Of a stretch of DNA of 7,520 nt, positions 1 to 5,359 are shown piece by piece. Under the pieces are notes generated by a model that did not search any database, was not told the origin of the DNA, and saw only the letters and a program-made list of their open reading frames with translations. The DNA is taken from positions 32,259 through 39,778 of the forward strand of contig JAAVAA010000050.1 in the NCBI GenBank assembly GCA_014804285.1, given 5' to 3'. Source of the stretch: Lachnospiraceae bacterium (GTDB lineage Bacteria > Bacillota > Clostridia > Lachnospirales > Lachnospiraceae). Numbering within the stretch: position 1 is the first letter of the stretch; each line of letters begins with the position of its first letter. Position numbers and translations under genes: made by a program.

Positions 1-1016
1 GACACATCCCGAAACTCCACTTTTCCGCTGTTTACAGTCTTCTTCGGCAGTGCACAGCCCTTATCGGAAAGATTTACTTCCGTGTCAAGCACCTCCGTAA
101 TACGATGCAGTGATGCCAAAGCCCTTGAACTCTGCAAAAGCACCATAGCCAGCATCATAAGCGACATAAGTATTTGAACAATATAAGTAGTAAAAGCAGT
201 CAAATCTCCTACAGGCATAGAACCTGCCAAAATCTGTTTTCCGCCGAACCATACGACTGCCAGCGTAGTGGCATTCATCATGCACATCATGAGCGGCATG
301 GTAAAAATGACAACCTTAAAGGCATTCAAACTGGACTGCTTCAGCTCTTCATTGGAATCCGCAAATCTTCTTTCTTCATAACCGCCCCGCACAAAGGATT
401 TGATCACCCGCACATTAGTCAACACTTCCTGAATATTGGAATTGAGAAAATCCAGCTTTTTCTGCATCGTTTCGAATCTGGGAAACGCCGTTTTAATGAT
501 CAAGGCAATCAATAGTGTCAGAATAGGAATCACTACCAAAACAACAACTGCAAGCTGGGCATTCATCATAATTGCCATAATTAATGCGCCAATCAGCATC
601 CCCGGTGCTCGCAGCATCATTCTAAGCGCCATATTGATCAGATTCTGTACTTGTGTAATATCATTAGTCAGTCTCGTCACCAGAGAACCGGTACTGAATT
701 GATCCAAATTGGAAAATGAAAACTTCTGCACCTTGTCAAACAGATCGCTTCGAAGATCGGAAGAAAAACTGATTGACGCCTTTGCCGCAAAATAGGCTCC
801 GCCGATTCCTCCTGCCATCATCAAAAGCGCTGTCATGATCATACATGCCCCCATCCCGATAATATAAGGAACATTATGCTCTGCCGCTCCAATATTGATA
901 ATATTTGCCATAAACTTCGGCAGCAACACCTCTCCGATTACCTCCACGATCATCATAATCGGGCCGATGATAAATGCCGAAAGATATGGTCTTATATATT
1001 TCCAAAATCTTTTCAT
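1..1016 (-). CDS. ABC exporter half-transporter, membrane domain (partial)
   Basis: The first 338 codons of a fused membrane/ATPase ABC exporter; the ATPase half lies beyond the left edge. The protein begins MKRFWKYIRPYL. Six hydrophobic segments are visible at about residues 14-35, 52-78, 135-155, 156-175, 238-258 and 272-295. Between them are typical exporter cytoplasmic motifs: LRSDLFDKVQKFSF (about 88-101), GSLVTRLTNDITQVQN (110-125) and QEVLTNVRVIKSF (196-208). The visible part ends GKVEFRDV, the usual lead into the nucleotide-binding domain, so no Walker motif is in view. GGCAGGAG precedes the ATG. It lies 26 bp downstream of a MarR-type gene on the same strand. Such pairs commonly form heterodimeric multidrug or peptide exporters with a second half-transporter, which would be expected to the left. 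The substrate cannot be told from sequence. The family call is secure. Confidence 0.93.
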   Translation of the reverse strand, partial: MKRFWKYIRPYLSAFIIGPIMMIVEVIGEVLLPKFMANIINIGAAEHNVPYIIGMGACMIMTALLMMAGGIGGAYFAAKASISFSSDLRSDLFDKVQKFSFSNLDQFSTGSLVTRLTNDITQVQNLINMALRMMLRAPGMLIGALIMAIMMNAQLAVVVLVVIPILTLLIALIIKTAFPRFETMQKKLDFLNSNIQEVLTNVRVIKSFVRGGYEERRFADSNEELKQSSLNAFKVVIFTMPLMMCMMNATTLAVVWFGGKQILAGSMPVGDLTAFTTYIVQILMSLMMLAMVLLQSSRALASLHRITEVLDTEVNLSDKGCALPKKTVNSGKVEFRDV

Positions 1017-1042
1017 AAACTACTCCTGCCTTTCTTATTATG

Positions 1043-1504
1043 TCATTTACTTTTCTTTCCGGTTACCGGCTGATAGTATTTCTCCCCGTTTTGGATCAAC
1101 CTCTCCAAAAGCCTTTTCAGATCCTCCATATCTTCTTCCGAAAAGCCGTCCAGCAAAGCGCTTTCTACCTCCTGAAAATAAACACAGCTTAATCGGATTG
1201 CCTCCTTTCCTTTCCGTGTCACAACAACATGATTCATTCGATTATCCGATTCCACACTCTGCCTTTCGATATAGCCGGACTTTTCCAGCTTTTTAAGAGC
1301 CACTGCAACAGCAGCCGGAGATACTTCCAGCATCCCTGCAAGCATTGTCTGGGAGCAATCCGGATTCCTGCCAAGAATCATCAATATCCTGTGTTGACTT
1401 CTGTGCAGGCCGGTGTCTCTCACCCTGCATTCCATGGAACGTCTTATAACCTGATCAGATCGCCTGAATAAATCTACAATCTGATGCCGCTTATTCTCCA
1501 TCAT
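1043..1504 (-). CDS. MarR-family transcriptional regulator
   Basis: A 153-residue winged-helix regulator of normal MarR length. The helix-turn-helix covers about residues 50-75 (CSQTMLAGMLEVSPAAVAVALKKLEKSG, here given as CSQTMLAGML then EVSPAAVAVALKKLEKSG). The wing carries the family signature D-N-R followed by VVVTRKG at about 87-99. Flanking helices would form the dimer interface. Two ATG codons stand in tandem (1504 and 1501). The AGGAGG at 1507-1512 is only 2 nt from the first but 5 nt from the second, so the second Met may be the real start. The gene leads into the ABC exporter gene 26 bp downstream, so it probably controls that exporter. A strong promoter and two palindromes lie just upstream, consistent with autorepression (inferred). 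The effector ligand is unknown. Confidence 0.93.
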   Translation of the reverse strand: MMENKRHQIVDLFRRSDQVIRRSMECRVRDTGLHRSQHRILMILGRNPDCSQTMLAGMLEVSPAAVAVALKKLEKSGYIERQSVESDNRMNHVVVTRKGKEAIRLSCVYFQEVESALLDGFSEEDMEDLKRLLERLIQNGEKYYQPVTGKKSK

Positions 1505-1564
1505 AACCTCCTTCCAAAAAACCTGTCGGACAGCGTTTTGATATTATGTCCATGACCTGAAATA

Positions 1565-1579
1565 AAATGTTAAACATTT
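1565..1579. promoter_or_regulatory. Inverted repeat AAATGT-TAA-ACATTT, possible second operator
   Basis: Two 6-bp perfect arms are separated by three bases, centred 18-19 bp (nearly two helical turns) from the centre of the TTAACTAGTTAA palindrome. It sits within the transcribed leader of the MarR operon. It could be a second regulator site or an AT-rich coincidence. Confidence 0.35.
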
Positions 1580-1584
1580 AATAT

Positions 1585-1596
1585 TTAACTAGTTAA
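1585..1596. promoter_or_regulatory. Perfect 12-bp palindrome, candidate MarR operator
   Basis: TTAACTAGTTAA is a perfect palindrome a few bases downstream of the predicted MarR start site. MarR-family dimers bind AT-rich palindromes of this size, often close to their own promoters. Placement and symmetry suggest an operator; binding is inferred. Confidence 0.55.
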
Positions 1597-1605
1597 CCAT
1601 TTGTC

Positions 1606-1635
1606 ATTATATGATTATCGCCCGGATAATGTCAA
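1606..1635 (-). promoter_or_regulatory. Promoter of the MarR/ABC operon
   Basis: On the minus strand a perfect -35 hexamer TTGACA (1630-1635) and a perfect -10 hexamer TATAAT (1606-1611) are separated by 18 bp. Transcription would start near 1599, leaving a leader of about 95 nt before the MarR gene. Both hexamers match the sigma-A consensus fully, so unrepressed expression should be strong. Confidence 0.8.
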
Positions 1636-1747
1636 TTCAATTTTGGATATTTAAGAAAATGGAAATCGTTTTTAGAAATAATTTATAATTTACAATTGAT
1701 ATGCTATATGCAAATTGTTTTCCAAGAACCGGACATCTGGCATGGTC

Positions 1748-1795
1748 AAAAAGTTTTAAACTGGCACTTTTTCAAACGCCACTCCTGCATATAAT
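1748..1795 (+). promoter_or_regulatory. Weak candidate promoter with inverted repeat for the ECF gene
   Basis: A perfect TATAAT stands at 1790-1795, about 83 bp before the ECF start codon. The best -35 is poor (TTTTCA at 1769-1774, 15-bp spacer). A 7-bp inverted repeat, AAAAAGT (1748-1754) with ACTTTTT (1766-1772), covers the -35 area and could be an operator. Apart from this and the MarR control elements, I see nothing convincing in the 374 bp between the divergent start codons. No known riboswitch consensus was recognised. Confidence 0.3.
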
Positions 1796-1878
1796 AAAGA
1801 ACAATGATGTAATAATTTTGAGATGTGATGCATCTTCACAATGAAGTTCAATGCACTTTGAAAAGGAGAATCATTATT

Positions 1879-2451
1879 ATGAAAAATCAAATGACTCAAA
1901 AAATTGCTTTAACCGGTCTGATGGCTGCCCTTTCTTATGTGGTATTCACCTTTTTACAGATCAAAATCCAGCTTCCCGGCGGCGATGCCACTTCCATTCA
2001 TCTGGGAAACGCGGTCTGTGTACTTGGAGCACTTCTTCTTGGCGGTGTTTACGGCGGTCTGGGCGGGGCAATCGGCATGACAATCGGAGACCTTTTAGAT
2101 CCCCAATACATCATATATGCTCCCAAGACATTTATACTAAAATTTTGCATTGGATTGATCACAGGATTGATCGCACATAAATTGGGAAAGATTTCTTCTG
2201 AAACAGATAACAGCAAAGTTTTGAAGTGGACTATTTTCGCCGCCATATGCGGGCTGGGATTCAATGTAATTTTTGATCCTCTTTTCGGTTACTTCTATAA
2301 ACTGTTCATCATCGGAAAGCCTGCTGCCGAGGTCACACTAGCCTGGAATATTGCATCCACCTCTATCAATGCAGTGACATCCGCAATTGTTTCCGTACTG
2401 CTTTATATGGCGCTGCGCCCGGCACTTAGAAAGGCGGGATTTCAGTTGTAA
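1879..2451 (+). CDS. ECF transporter substrate-specific (S) component
   Basis: A 190-residue integral membrane protein resembling the energy-coupling-factor S-component family that includes PF07155. S components capture a vitamin or other micronutrient and dock on a shared EcfA-EcfA'-EcfT module. Hydrophobic segments lie at about residues 8-28, 40-68, 72-90, 96-115, 130-150 and 160-185. Family-like features are the N-terminal ALTGLMAALSYV, a GDATSIHLGNAV stretch, the glycine-rich LGGVYGGLGGAIGM and the following GDLLDPQY / YAPKTFILK motif. AAAAGGAG at 1861-1868 supports the ATG at 1879; an in-frame ATG 18 codons earlier has no such site and is not preferred. No ECF ATPase or T gene is nearby, so it probably uses the general module encoded elsewhere. 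The substrate cannot be assigned. Its TAA is the left tip of repeat copy A. Confidence 0.85.
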   Translation: MKNQMTQKIALTGLMAALSYVVFTFLQIKIQLPGGDATSIHLGNAVCVLGALLLGGVYGGLGGAIGMTIGDLLDPQYIIYAPKTFILKFCIGLITGLIAHKLGKISSETDNSKVLKWTIFAAICGLGFNVIFDPLFGYFYKLFIIGKPAAEVTLAWNIASTSINAVTSAIVSVLLYMALRPALRKAGFQL

Positions 2452-2658
2452 CGTTTAGATGATTTTCTGTTAACCAATTATTTAACCCGGATAGAATCAA
2501 ATTCTACGTCGCCGCACTTCCGTTCTACAAAAAGCGTAATGGTGCTAAGCTCGTTAAGAACCTCGCTAAGCACCAACGCTTTTTGAAGGGCTCCTATAGA
2601 ATTTGATTTCTATCCGGGTTCTAAGTTATTGACAAATAGAAAACCAGCTAAAAGTTAA
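2449..2658. repeat. Palindromic intergenic repeat, copy A
   Basis: The core (2484-2620, 137 bp) matches a second copy at 6522-6659 with five substitutions and one single-base gap. It begins AACCCGGATAG and ends CTATCCGGGTT. Its arms (2484-2506 and 2597-2620) pair perfectly apart from one bulged base. Inside is a second hairpin, AAAAAGCGT at 2529-2537 with ACGCTTTTT at 2576-2584, enclosing GGTGCTAAGC / GCTAAGCACC. Outside the core, imperfect inverted arms extend to tips resembling TAACTTTTAGCTG at both ends. The outer arms match those of copy B less well than the core does. It fills the gap between convergent genes and could serve both as a two-way terminator. No transposase is present. A MITE-like or REP-like element is my best description; I do not know a family name. 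Confidence 0.85.
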
Positions 2659-2897
2659 ATCATGCATGCCCTAAGCGGACTCAGCAAAACTCCTGTCAGC
2701 TTAAAGCATAATATCCCCAGGGGAATCAGTATCAGCGTGCAGCAGCATACCAGTCCCAGCACTCCGCATAAAATCGCACAGGGCAGGCAAAAAATCAATT
2801 TAAGTGCAATTTTCAATATGCCTCCTGCAAGATGCAGGCAAAGGGAAAGTACCAAAAACAAGATAAAAAAGACAAAAATAATCGTCAATGTGATCAT
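2655..2897 (-). CDS. Cysteine-rich 80-residue membrane protein
   Basis: The last gene of the PadR operon, starting 13 bp after the DUF4097 stop with a strong AAGGAGG site. The 80 residues are almost wholly hydrophobic, with two likely membrane helices (about 3-24 and 40-65) and lysines only at 29, 33 and 66. Nine residues are cysteine (20, 37, 40, 44, 51-53, 64, 78), including FCLPC and a CCC run. I recognise no family. Possible roles are a membrane partner of the HAAS or DUF4097 proteins, or a metal/redox-sensitive element; these are guesses. Its TAA stop (2655-2657) lies in the right tip of repeat copy A. The excellent ribosome site and operon position make it a real gene despite its size. 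Confidence 0.75.
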   Translation of the reverse strand: MITLTIIFVFFILFLVLSLCLHLAGGILKIALKLIFCLPCAILCGVLGLVCCCTLILIPLGILCFKLTGVLLSPLRACMI

Positions 2898-2910
2898 AGT
2901 TACCTCCTTA

Positions 2911-3882
2911 TTACTCCTGAAAATTTACAGTAATATTTCCCATGTTACAGGATAATTCAATAGTTCCCGGCGCGCCATTATCAATATTCCTCTCGGCCGC
3001 TAACCCGCTAATGCTCCTTCCACCAATGTCAATGTTCCCGGCAGAGCATTCAATCTCATAGTTGTAATCCTCCTCGGAACCTTCAACTATGATCTCCATA
3101 TTGCCAAGATCACATTCTGCATCCAGCTCTCTCAAGATTTTACCATGGTATACGCACTCTCCCATACCCACTTCCAGATTAACCTCCTGAGCCGTCATAT
3201 CGCTGGTTTCTACTCTTCCTGCCCCAATATTGGAGGAGAACTTTGTAACATCTGCAAAATTAATCCTGACCTCACCGGCTCCCACCTCAATTTCCAGTTC
3301 ATTTGCAGTTATATCATCAATTTCCGCCACACCTGCACCACAGGTAAGCTCTACTTCATCAAAGCGGCTTCCGCTGGGCATATCAATGATGATCTGATTT
3401 TTGGAAAGATCCTCCCCGATGAAATGATTTCCCTTAAAGCTCTCCACATGCAGCGTATCTCCATCGGTATAATAATCACAATCTCCCACTCCCTGTACAG
3501 TAATTGAGATGATACCGTCAGCCACATCCTTTTCCCGAATGAAAAATTGTCCCGCTCCAAGGGTCAGCTCCAGATTCCTGATTCCGGCTGCTGCAATCTC
3601 ACCCGGCTCTCCTATTGTCATATGATCCTTTATTTCTCCATTTATTTTCAATTCTGTGGGAGCGTCATCCTCATGCCAGCCAATCTGCCAGCCCCCATGA
3701 TGAGATATACTCCAGTCATCAATTGCATCCCAAACCCCAATATCTTTTAAACTGCCAAGAATCCTTTTAGAATTGTTTAAAATTATCCTTCCTCCCAGCA
3801 CAGTGCCGATTAGAGCAAACACAATACCTACAACCATCGAAATTCCTGCTGCCATAAATCCATATTTAAAAAATTTATTCAT
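2911..3882 (-). CDS. DUF4097 membrane-anchored beta-repeat protein
   Basis: A 323-residue protein with one N-terminal membrane helix (about 9-31) and a large domain of the DUF4097 type, predicted to fold as a right-handed beta-helix-like stack. The repeats carry short glycine turns: LGAG at 108, CGAG at 181, VGAG at 200, IGAG at 219, VGMG at 238, then DLGN near 258, SAGN near 280 and NMGN near 313. Four successive turns are exactly 19 residues apart. A soluble insert with HHGGWQIGWH lies near 61-70. Related proteins occur in envelope-stress modules such as LiaF/LiaX-type systems, where the repeat domain is a sensing or binding surface. Its ATG overlaps the upstream gene's TGA (ATGA), implying translational coupling. 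No enzymatic motif is seen. The exact role is unknown. Confidence 0.88.
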   Translation of the reverse strand: MNKFFKYGFMAAGISMVVGIVFALIGTVLGGRIILNNSKRILGSLKDIGVWDAIDDWSISHHGGWQIGWHEDDAPTELKINGEIKDHMTIGEPGEIAAAGIRNLELTLGAGQFFIREKDVADGIISITVQGVGDCDYYTDGDTLHVESFKGNHFIGEDLSKNQIIIDMPSGSRFDEVELTCGAGVAEIDDITANELEIEVGAGEVRINFADVTKFSSNIGAGRVETSDMTAQEVNLEVGMGECVYHGKILRELDAECDLGNMEIIVEGSEEDYNYEIECSAGNIDIGGRSISGLAAERNIDNGAPGTIELSCNMGNITVNFQE

Positions 3883-4727
3883 ACCGCTGCCTCCTTTTTA
3901 CCAAAAAGCTTTTTCCAAATATACGCTATCCCCCGACAAATGGCGGGTATCAACTTTCCCACTATAAATACGGTAATTAGCGCAAATAAAATTCCCAGCG
4001 ACAGACAGATCAGACCGCCTCCAACAAGCCCTATTGCTGTAATCGGAGCGGAGAATACGCAGCCAAATCCTCCTGCAACCAGCGAGAATGCCACTATAAT
4101 CAGAATAATTGCTGTCAGACTAAATCCAAATATCAACGCCAGTACTATAGCAAAAACACTTGCGATCACTCCCAATAGAGCACCTGCTACTCCTAGGATT
4201 ACCGGAGAACAGATAATGCATCCAATCACGATCAGCACAATTGCCCATGTAGGAAATTCCTCTTTTTTACCAGCATTCTGCTCTGCTTTTTGCTCTGCTG
4301 TCTGCTGTCCGTTTCCGCCCGCTGCCATATTTCCGCTTCCATTTGCAAAAGAGGCAGTACTTGTGCTTCCGATTCCTGTATTTCCATTCGCCTCATTTTT
4401 ATCTGTCGTACTTGTGGTTCCCATACCCTCCACTTTTGATTCTTCGCTCTGCCGGGGCCTTTTTATGATTGCATTTTGCCCGGCAGTACTTTGATTGGAA
4501 AACCCGTTTTCCGTGAACTCTCCCATTGCCAGATTGTCACTAAGACCGTCCTTTACTATTTTAGCCACCTGCACCGGCGAACCCAGCGCCTTTATGACCT
4601 CCTGCTCATTCTCTCTTCCGGCATCATTAAAGTAATCATTATAATATTGAAGCGCTTCCTCTCTCTCATTTGGTGAGATGTCGGAAAGTAGCGACTCCAG
4701 TTGTCTCATAAATTCCCATCTGCTCAT
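3879..4727 (-). CDS. HAAS / DUF1700 multi-pass membrane protein
   Basis: A 282-residue protein with three parts. Residues 1-62 form the HAAS (DUF1700) helical domain, recognisable from MSRWEFMRQLESLLSD, EREEALQYYNDYFNDAG and ALGSPVQVAKIVKDGL. Residues about 65-158 are a low-complexity polar linker rich in Ser, Thr, Gly, Asn and Gln. Residues 161-265 are a hydrophobic block of about four membrane helices, followed by a basic tail (WKKLFGKK). HAAS domains are usually coded beside PadR regulators and are thought to relay signals between membrane and repressor; I infer that here. It overlaps the PadR gene and the DUF4097 gene by 4 nt each, so the three proteins are probably made together. The linker looks longer than in the simplest members of the family. 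Confidence 0.9.
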   Translation of the reverse strand: MSRWEFMRQLESLLSDISPNEREEALQYYNDYFNDAGRENEQEVIKALGSPVQVAKIVKDGLSDNLAMGEFTENGFSNQSTAGQNAIIKRPRQSEESKVEGMGTTSTTDKNEANGNTGIGSTSTASFANGSGNMAAGGNGQQTAEQKAEQNAGKKEEFPTWAIVLIVIGCIICSPVILGVAGALLGVIASVFAIVLALIFGFSLTAIILIIVAFSLVAGGFGCVFSAPITAIGLVGGGLICLSLGILFALITVFIVGKLIPAICRGIAYIWKKLFGKKEAAV

Positions 4728-5047
4728 TTGCTCATTCCTCCCTCAAATATTCCATTAATTTTGGCAGAATACTTTCTCCATTCACTTTCATATAGATTCA
4801 GTTGAAGCCTTCCCTTTTCGGTTGCTTTATAATACCGTCTGTTCCGTCCGGCGCACTCCATATCATATACTTCAAGGCACTCATCCTTTTGAAGCCTCCG
4901 CAGCACCGGATACAATGTGGACTCAGAAAGTTCTATGATCTGCCTTACATCCTGCGTGATCTTATATCCATATGCTCCTTCCGGTTCTCTGGATACTACA
5001 GCCAGTACGATCGCATCTAAAAGCGCCGCTCCTGTATTAAAAACCAT
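4724..5047 (-). CDS. PadR-family transcriptional regulator
   Basis: A 107-residue PadR-type winged-helix repressor. The recognition region reads SESTLYPVLRRLQKDE (about 41-56), followed by the wing GRNRRYYKATEKG (67-79) and a C-terminal dimerising helix (about 80-100), all typical of short PadR proteins. The start chosen is the ATG at 5047, giving MVFNTGAALLDAIVL, because AAGGAG stands 8 nt before it. An upstream in-frame ATG at 5092 would add 15 residues not expected in the family. Its TGA overlaps the ATG of the HAAS gene. It is probably the autorepressor of this operon, given the inverted repeat over the -10 element. The divergent lipoprotein gene may be under the same control. Confidence 0.92.
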   Translation of the reverse strand: MVFNTGAALLDAIVLAVVSREPEGAYGYKITQDVRQIIELSESTLYPVLRRLQKDECLEVYDMECAGRNRRYYKATEKGRLQLNLYESEWRKYSAKINGIFEGGMSK

Positions 5048-5102
5048 AACCGCATCTCCTTCCTCCAAATCATTACTTACACATTTCGCCAATTATCCAA
5101 TC

Positions 5103-5112
5103 TGACATGTCA
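5103..5112. promoter_or_regulatory. Perfect 10-bp palindrome TGACATGTCA
   Basis: It lies in the predicted PadR leader, about 55 bp before the start codon. It could be a regulator site or a minor RNA structure. A 10-bp palindrome can occur by chance in a region this size, so confidence is low. Confidence 0.25.
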
Positions 5113-5171
5113 CAATCCATCTCTCATTGCCAACTTTACTTTTATTTTTATTTTTATAATATTATATAGCG

Positions 5172-5201
5172 TATAGTATTATTATCTTTATGCATACTAT
5201 A
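5172..5201. promoter_or_regulatory. Candidate PadR operator
   Basis: TATAGTAT (5172-5179) and ATACTATA (5194-5201) are perfect 8-bp inverted arms with a 14-bp spacer. The right arm covers the whole -10 hexamer of the PadR promoter. PadR dimers bind AT-rich inverted repeats of this general type at their own promoters. A protein bound here would block the polymerase. Binding is inferred from position and symmetry. Confidence 0.5.
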
Positions 5202-5224
5202 TGCCATATAATATTATTTGTCAA
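5196..5224 (-). promoter_or_regulatory. Promoter of the PadR operon
   Basis: Minus-strand TTGACA (5219-5224) and TATAGT (5196-5201) are separated by 17 bp, a near-ideal sigma-A promoter. Transcription would begin near 5189, giving a very AT-rich leader of about 140 nt before the PadR start codon. Confidence 0.8.
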
Positions 5225-5289
5225 CATATATTTTAAAAAACGATTGGTCAAAAATGAATGGAATAGGTTTACTTAAAATTCGCTGCAAA

Positions 5290-5319
5290 TTGACTCATAA
5301 TTCGCTATCATGATATACT
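5290..5319 (+). promoter_or_regulatory. Promoter of the lipoprotein gene
   Basis: TTGACT (5290-5295) and TATACT (5314-5319) are separated by 18 bp. The -10 is preceded by TGA, making it an extended -10 (TGnTATACT). Transcription would start near 5326, about 34 nt before the start codon. Confidence 0.7.
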
Positions 5320-5324
5320 ACACA

Positions 5325-5340
5325 AATAGTAACCACTATT
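5325..5340. promoter_or_regulatory. Inverted repeat at the lipoprotein start site
   Basis: AATAGT-AACC-ACTATT has perfect 6-bp arms and spans the predicted transcription start of the lipoprotein gene. The ATAGT/ACTAT half-sites are also present in the candidate PadR operator at 5172-5201, although with different spacing. This hints at shared control but could be a coincidence of AT-rich DNA. Confidence 0.35.
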
Positions 5341-5359
5341 ATTATAGAAGGGAGACATT

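Noticed and set aside
1640..1800. preQ1, TPP or other known riboswitch upstream of the ECF gene
   Set aside because: I looked for the conserved cores of the common vitamin riboswitches and saw none. Only simple AT-rich inverted repeats are present.
1825..1878. Eighteen-codon N-terminal extension of the ECF protein
   Set aside because: The upstream ATG has no ribosome site, while AAAAGGAG precedes the ATG at 1879. The extension is polar and unlike an S-component N-terminus.
2484..2600. Minus-strand frame open through the repeat core, also open in copy B
   Set aside because: It lacks an ATG and ribosome site, carries a Leu-to-Pro change between copies and is frameshifted by the single-base gap near its end. 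The palindromic structure explains the conservation better than a peptide does.
2449..2658. CRISPR array or IS with its own transposase
   Set aside because: There are only two copies 4 kb apart with no regular spacers, and no transposase-like reading frame in or beside either copy.
3940..4494. 184-codon plus-strand frame opposite the HAAS gene
   Set aside because: It is an antisense shadow of the membrane-helix and linker codons of the HAAS protein, with no ribosome site and a low-complexity Ile/Pro/Ala-rich composition.
5048..5092. Fifteen-codon N-terminal extension of the PadR protein
   Set aside because: AAGGAG lies inside this stretch and points to the ATG at 5047. PadR proteins usually begin close to the MVFN-type start used here.
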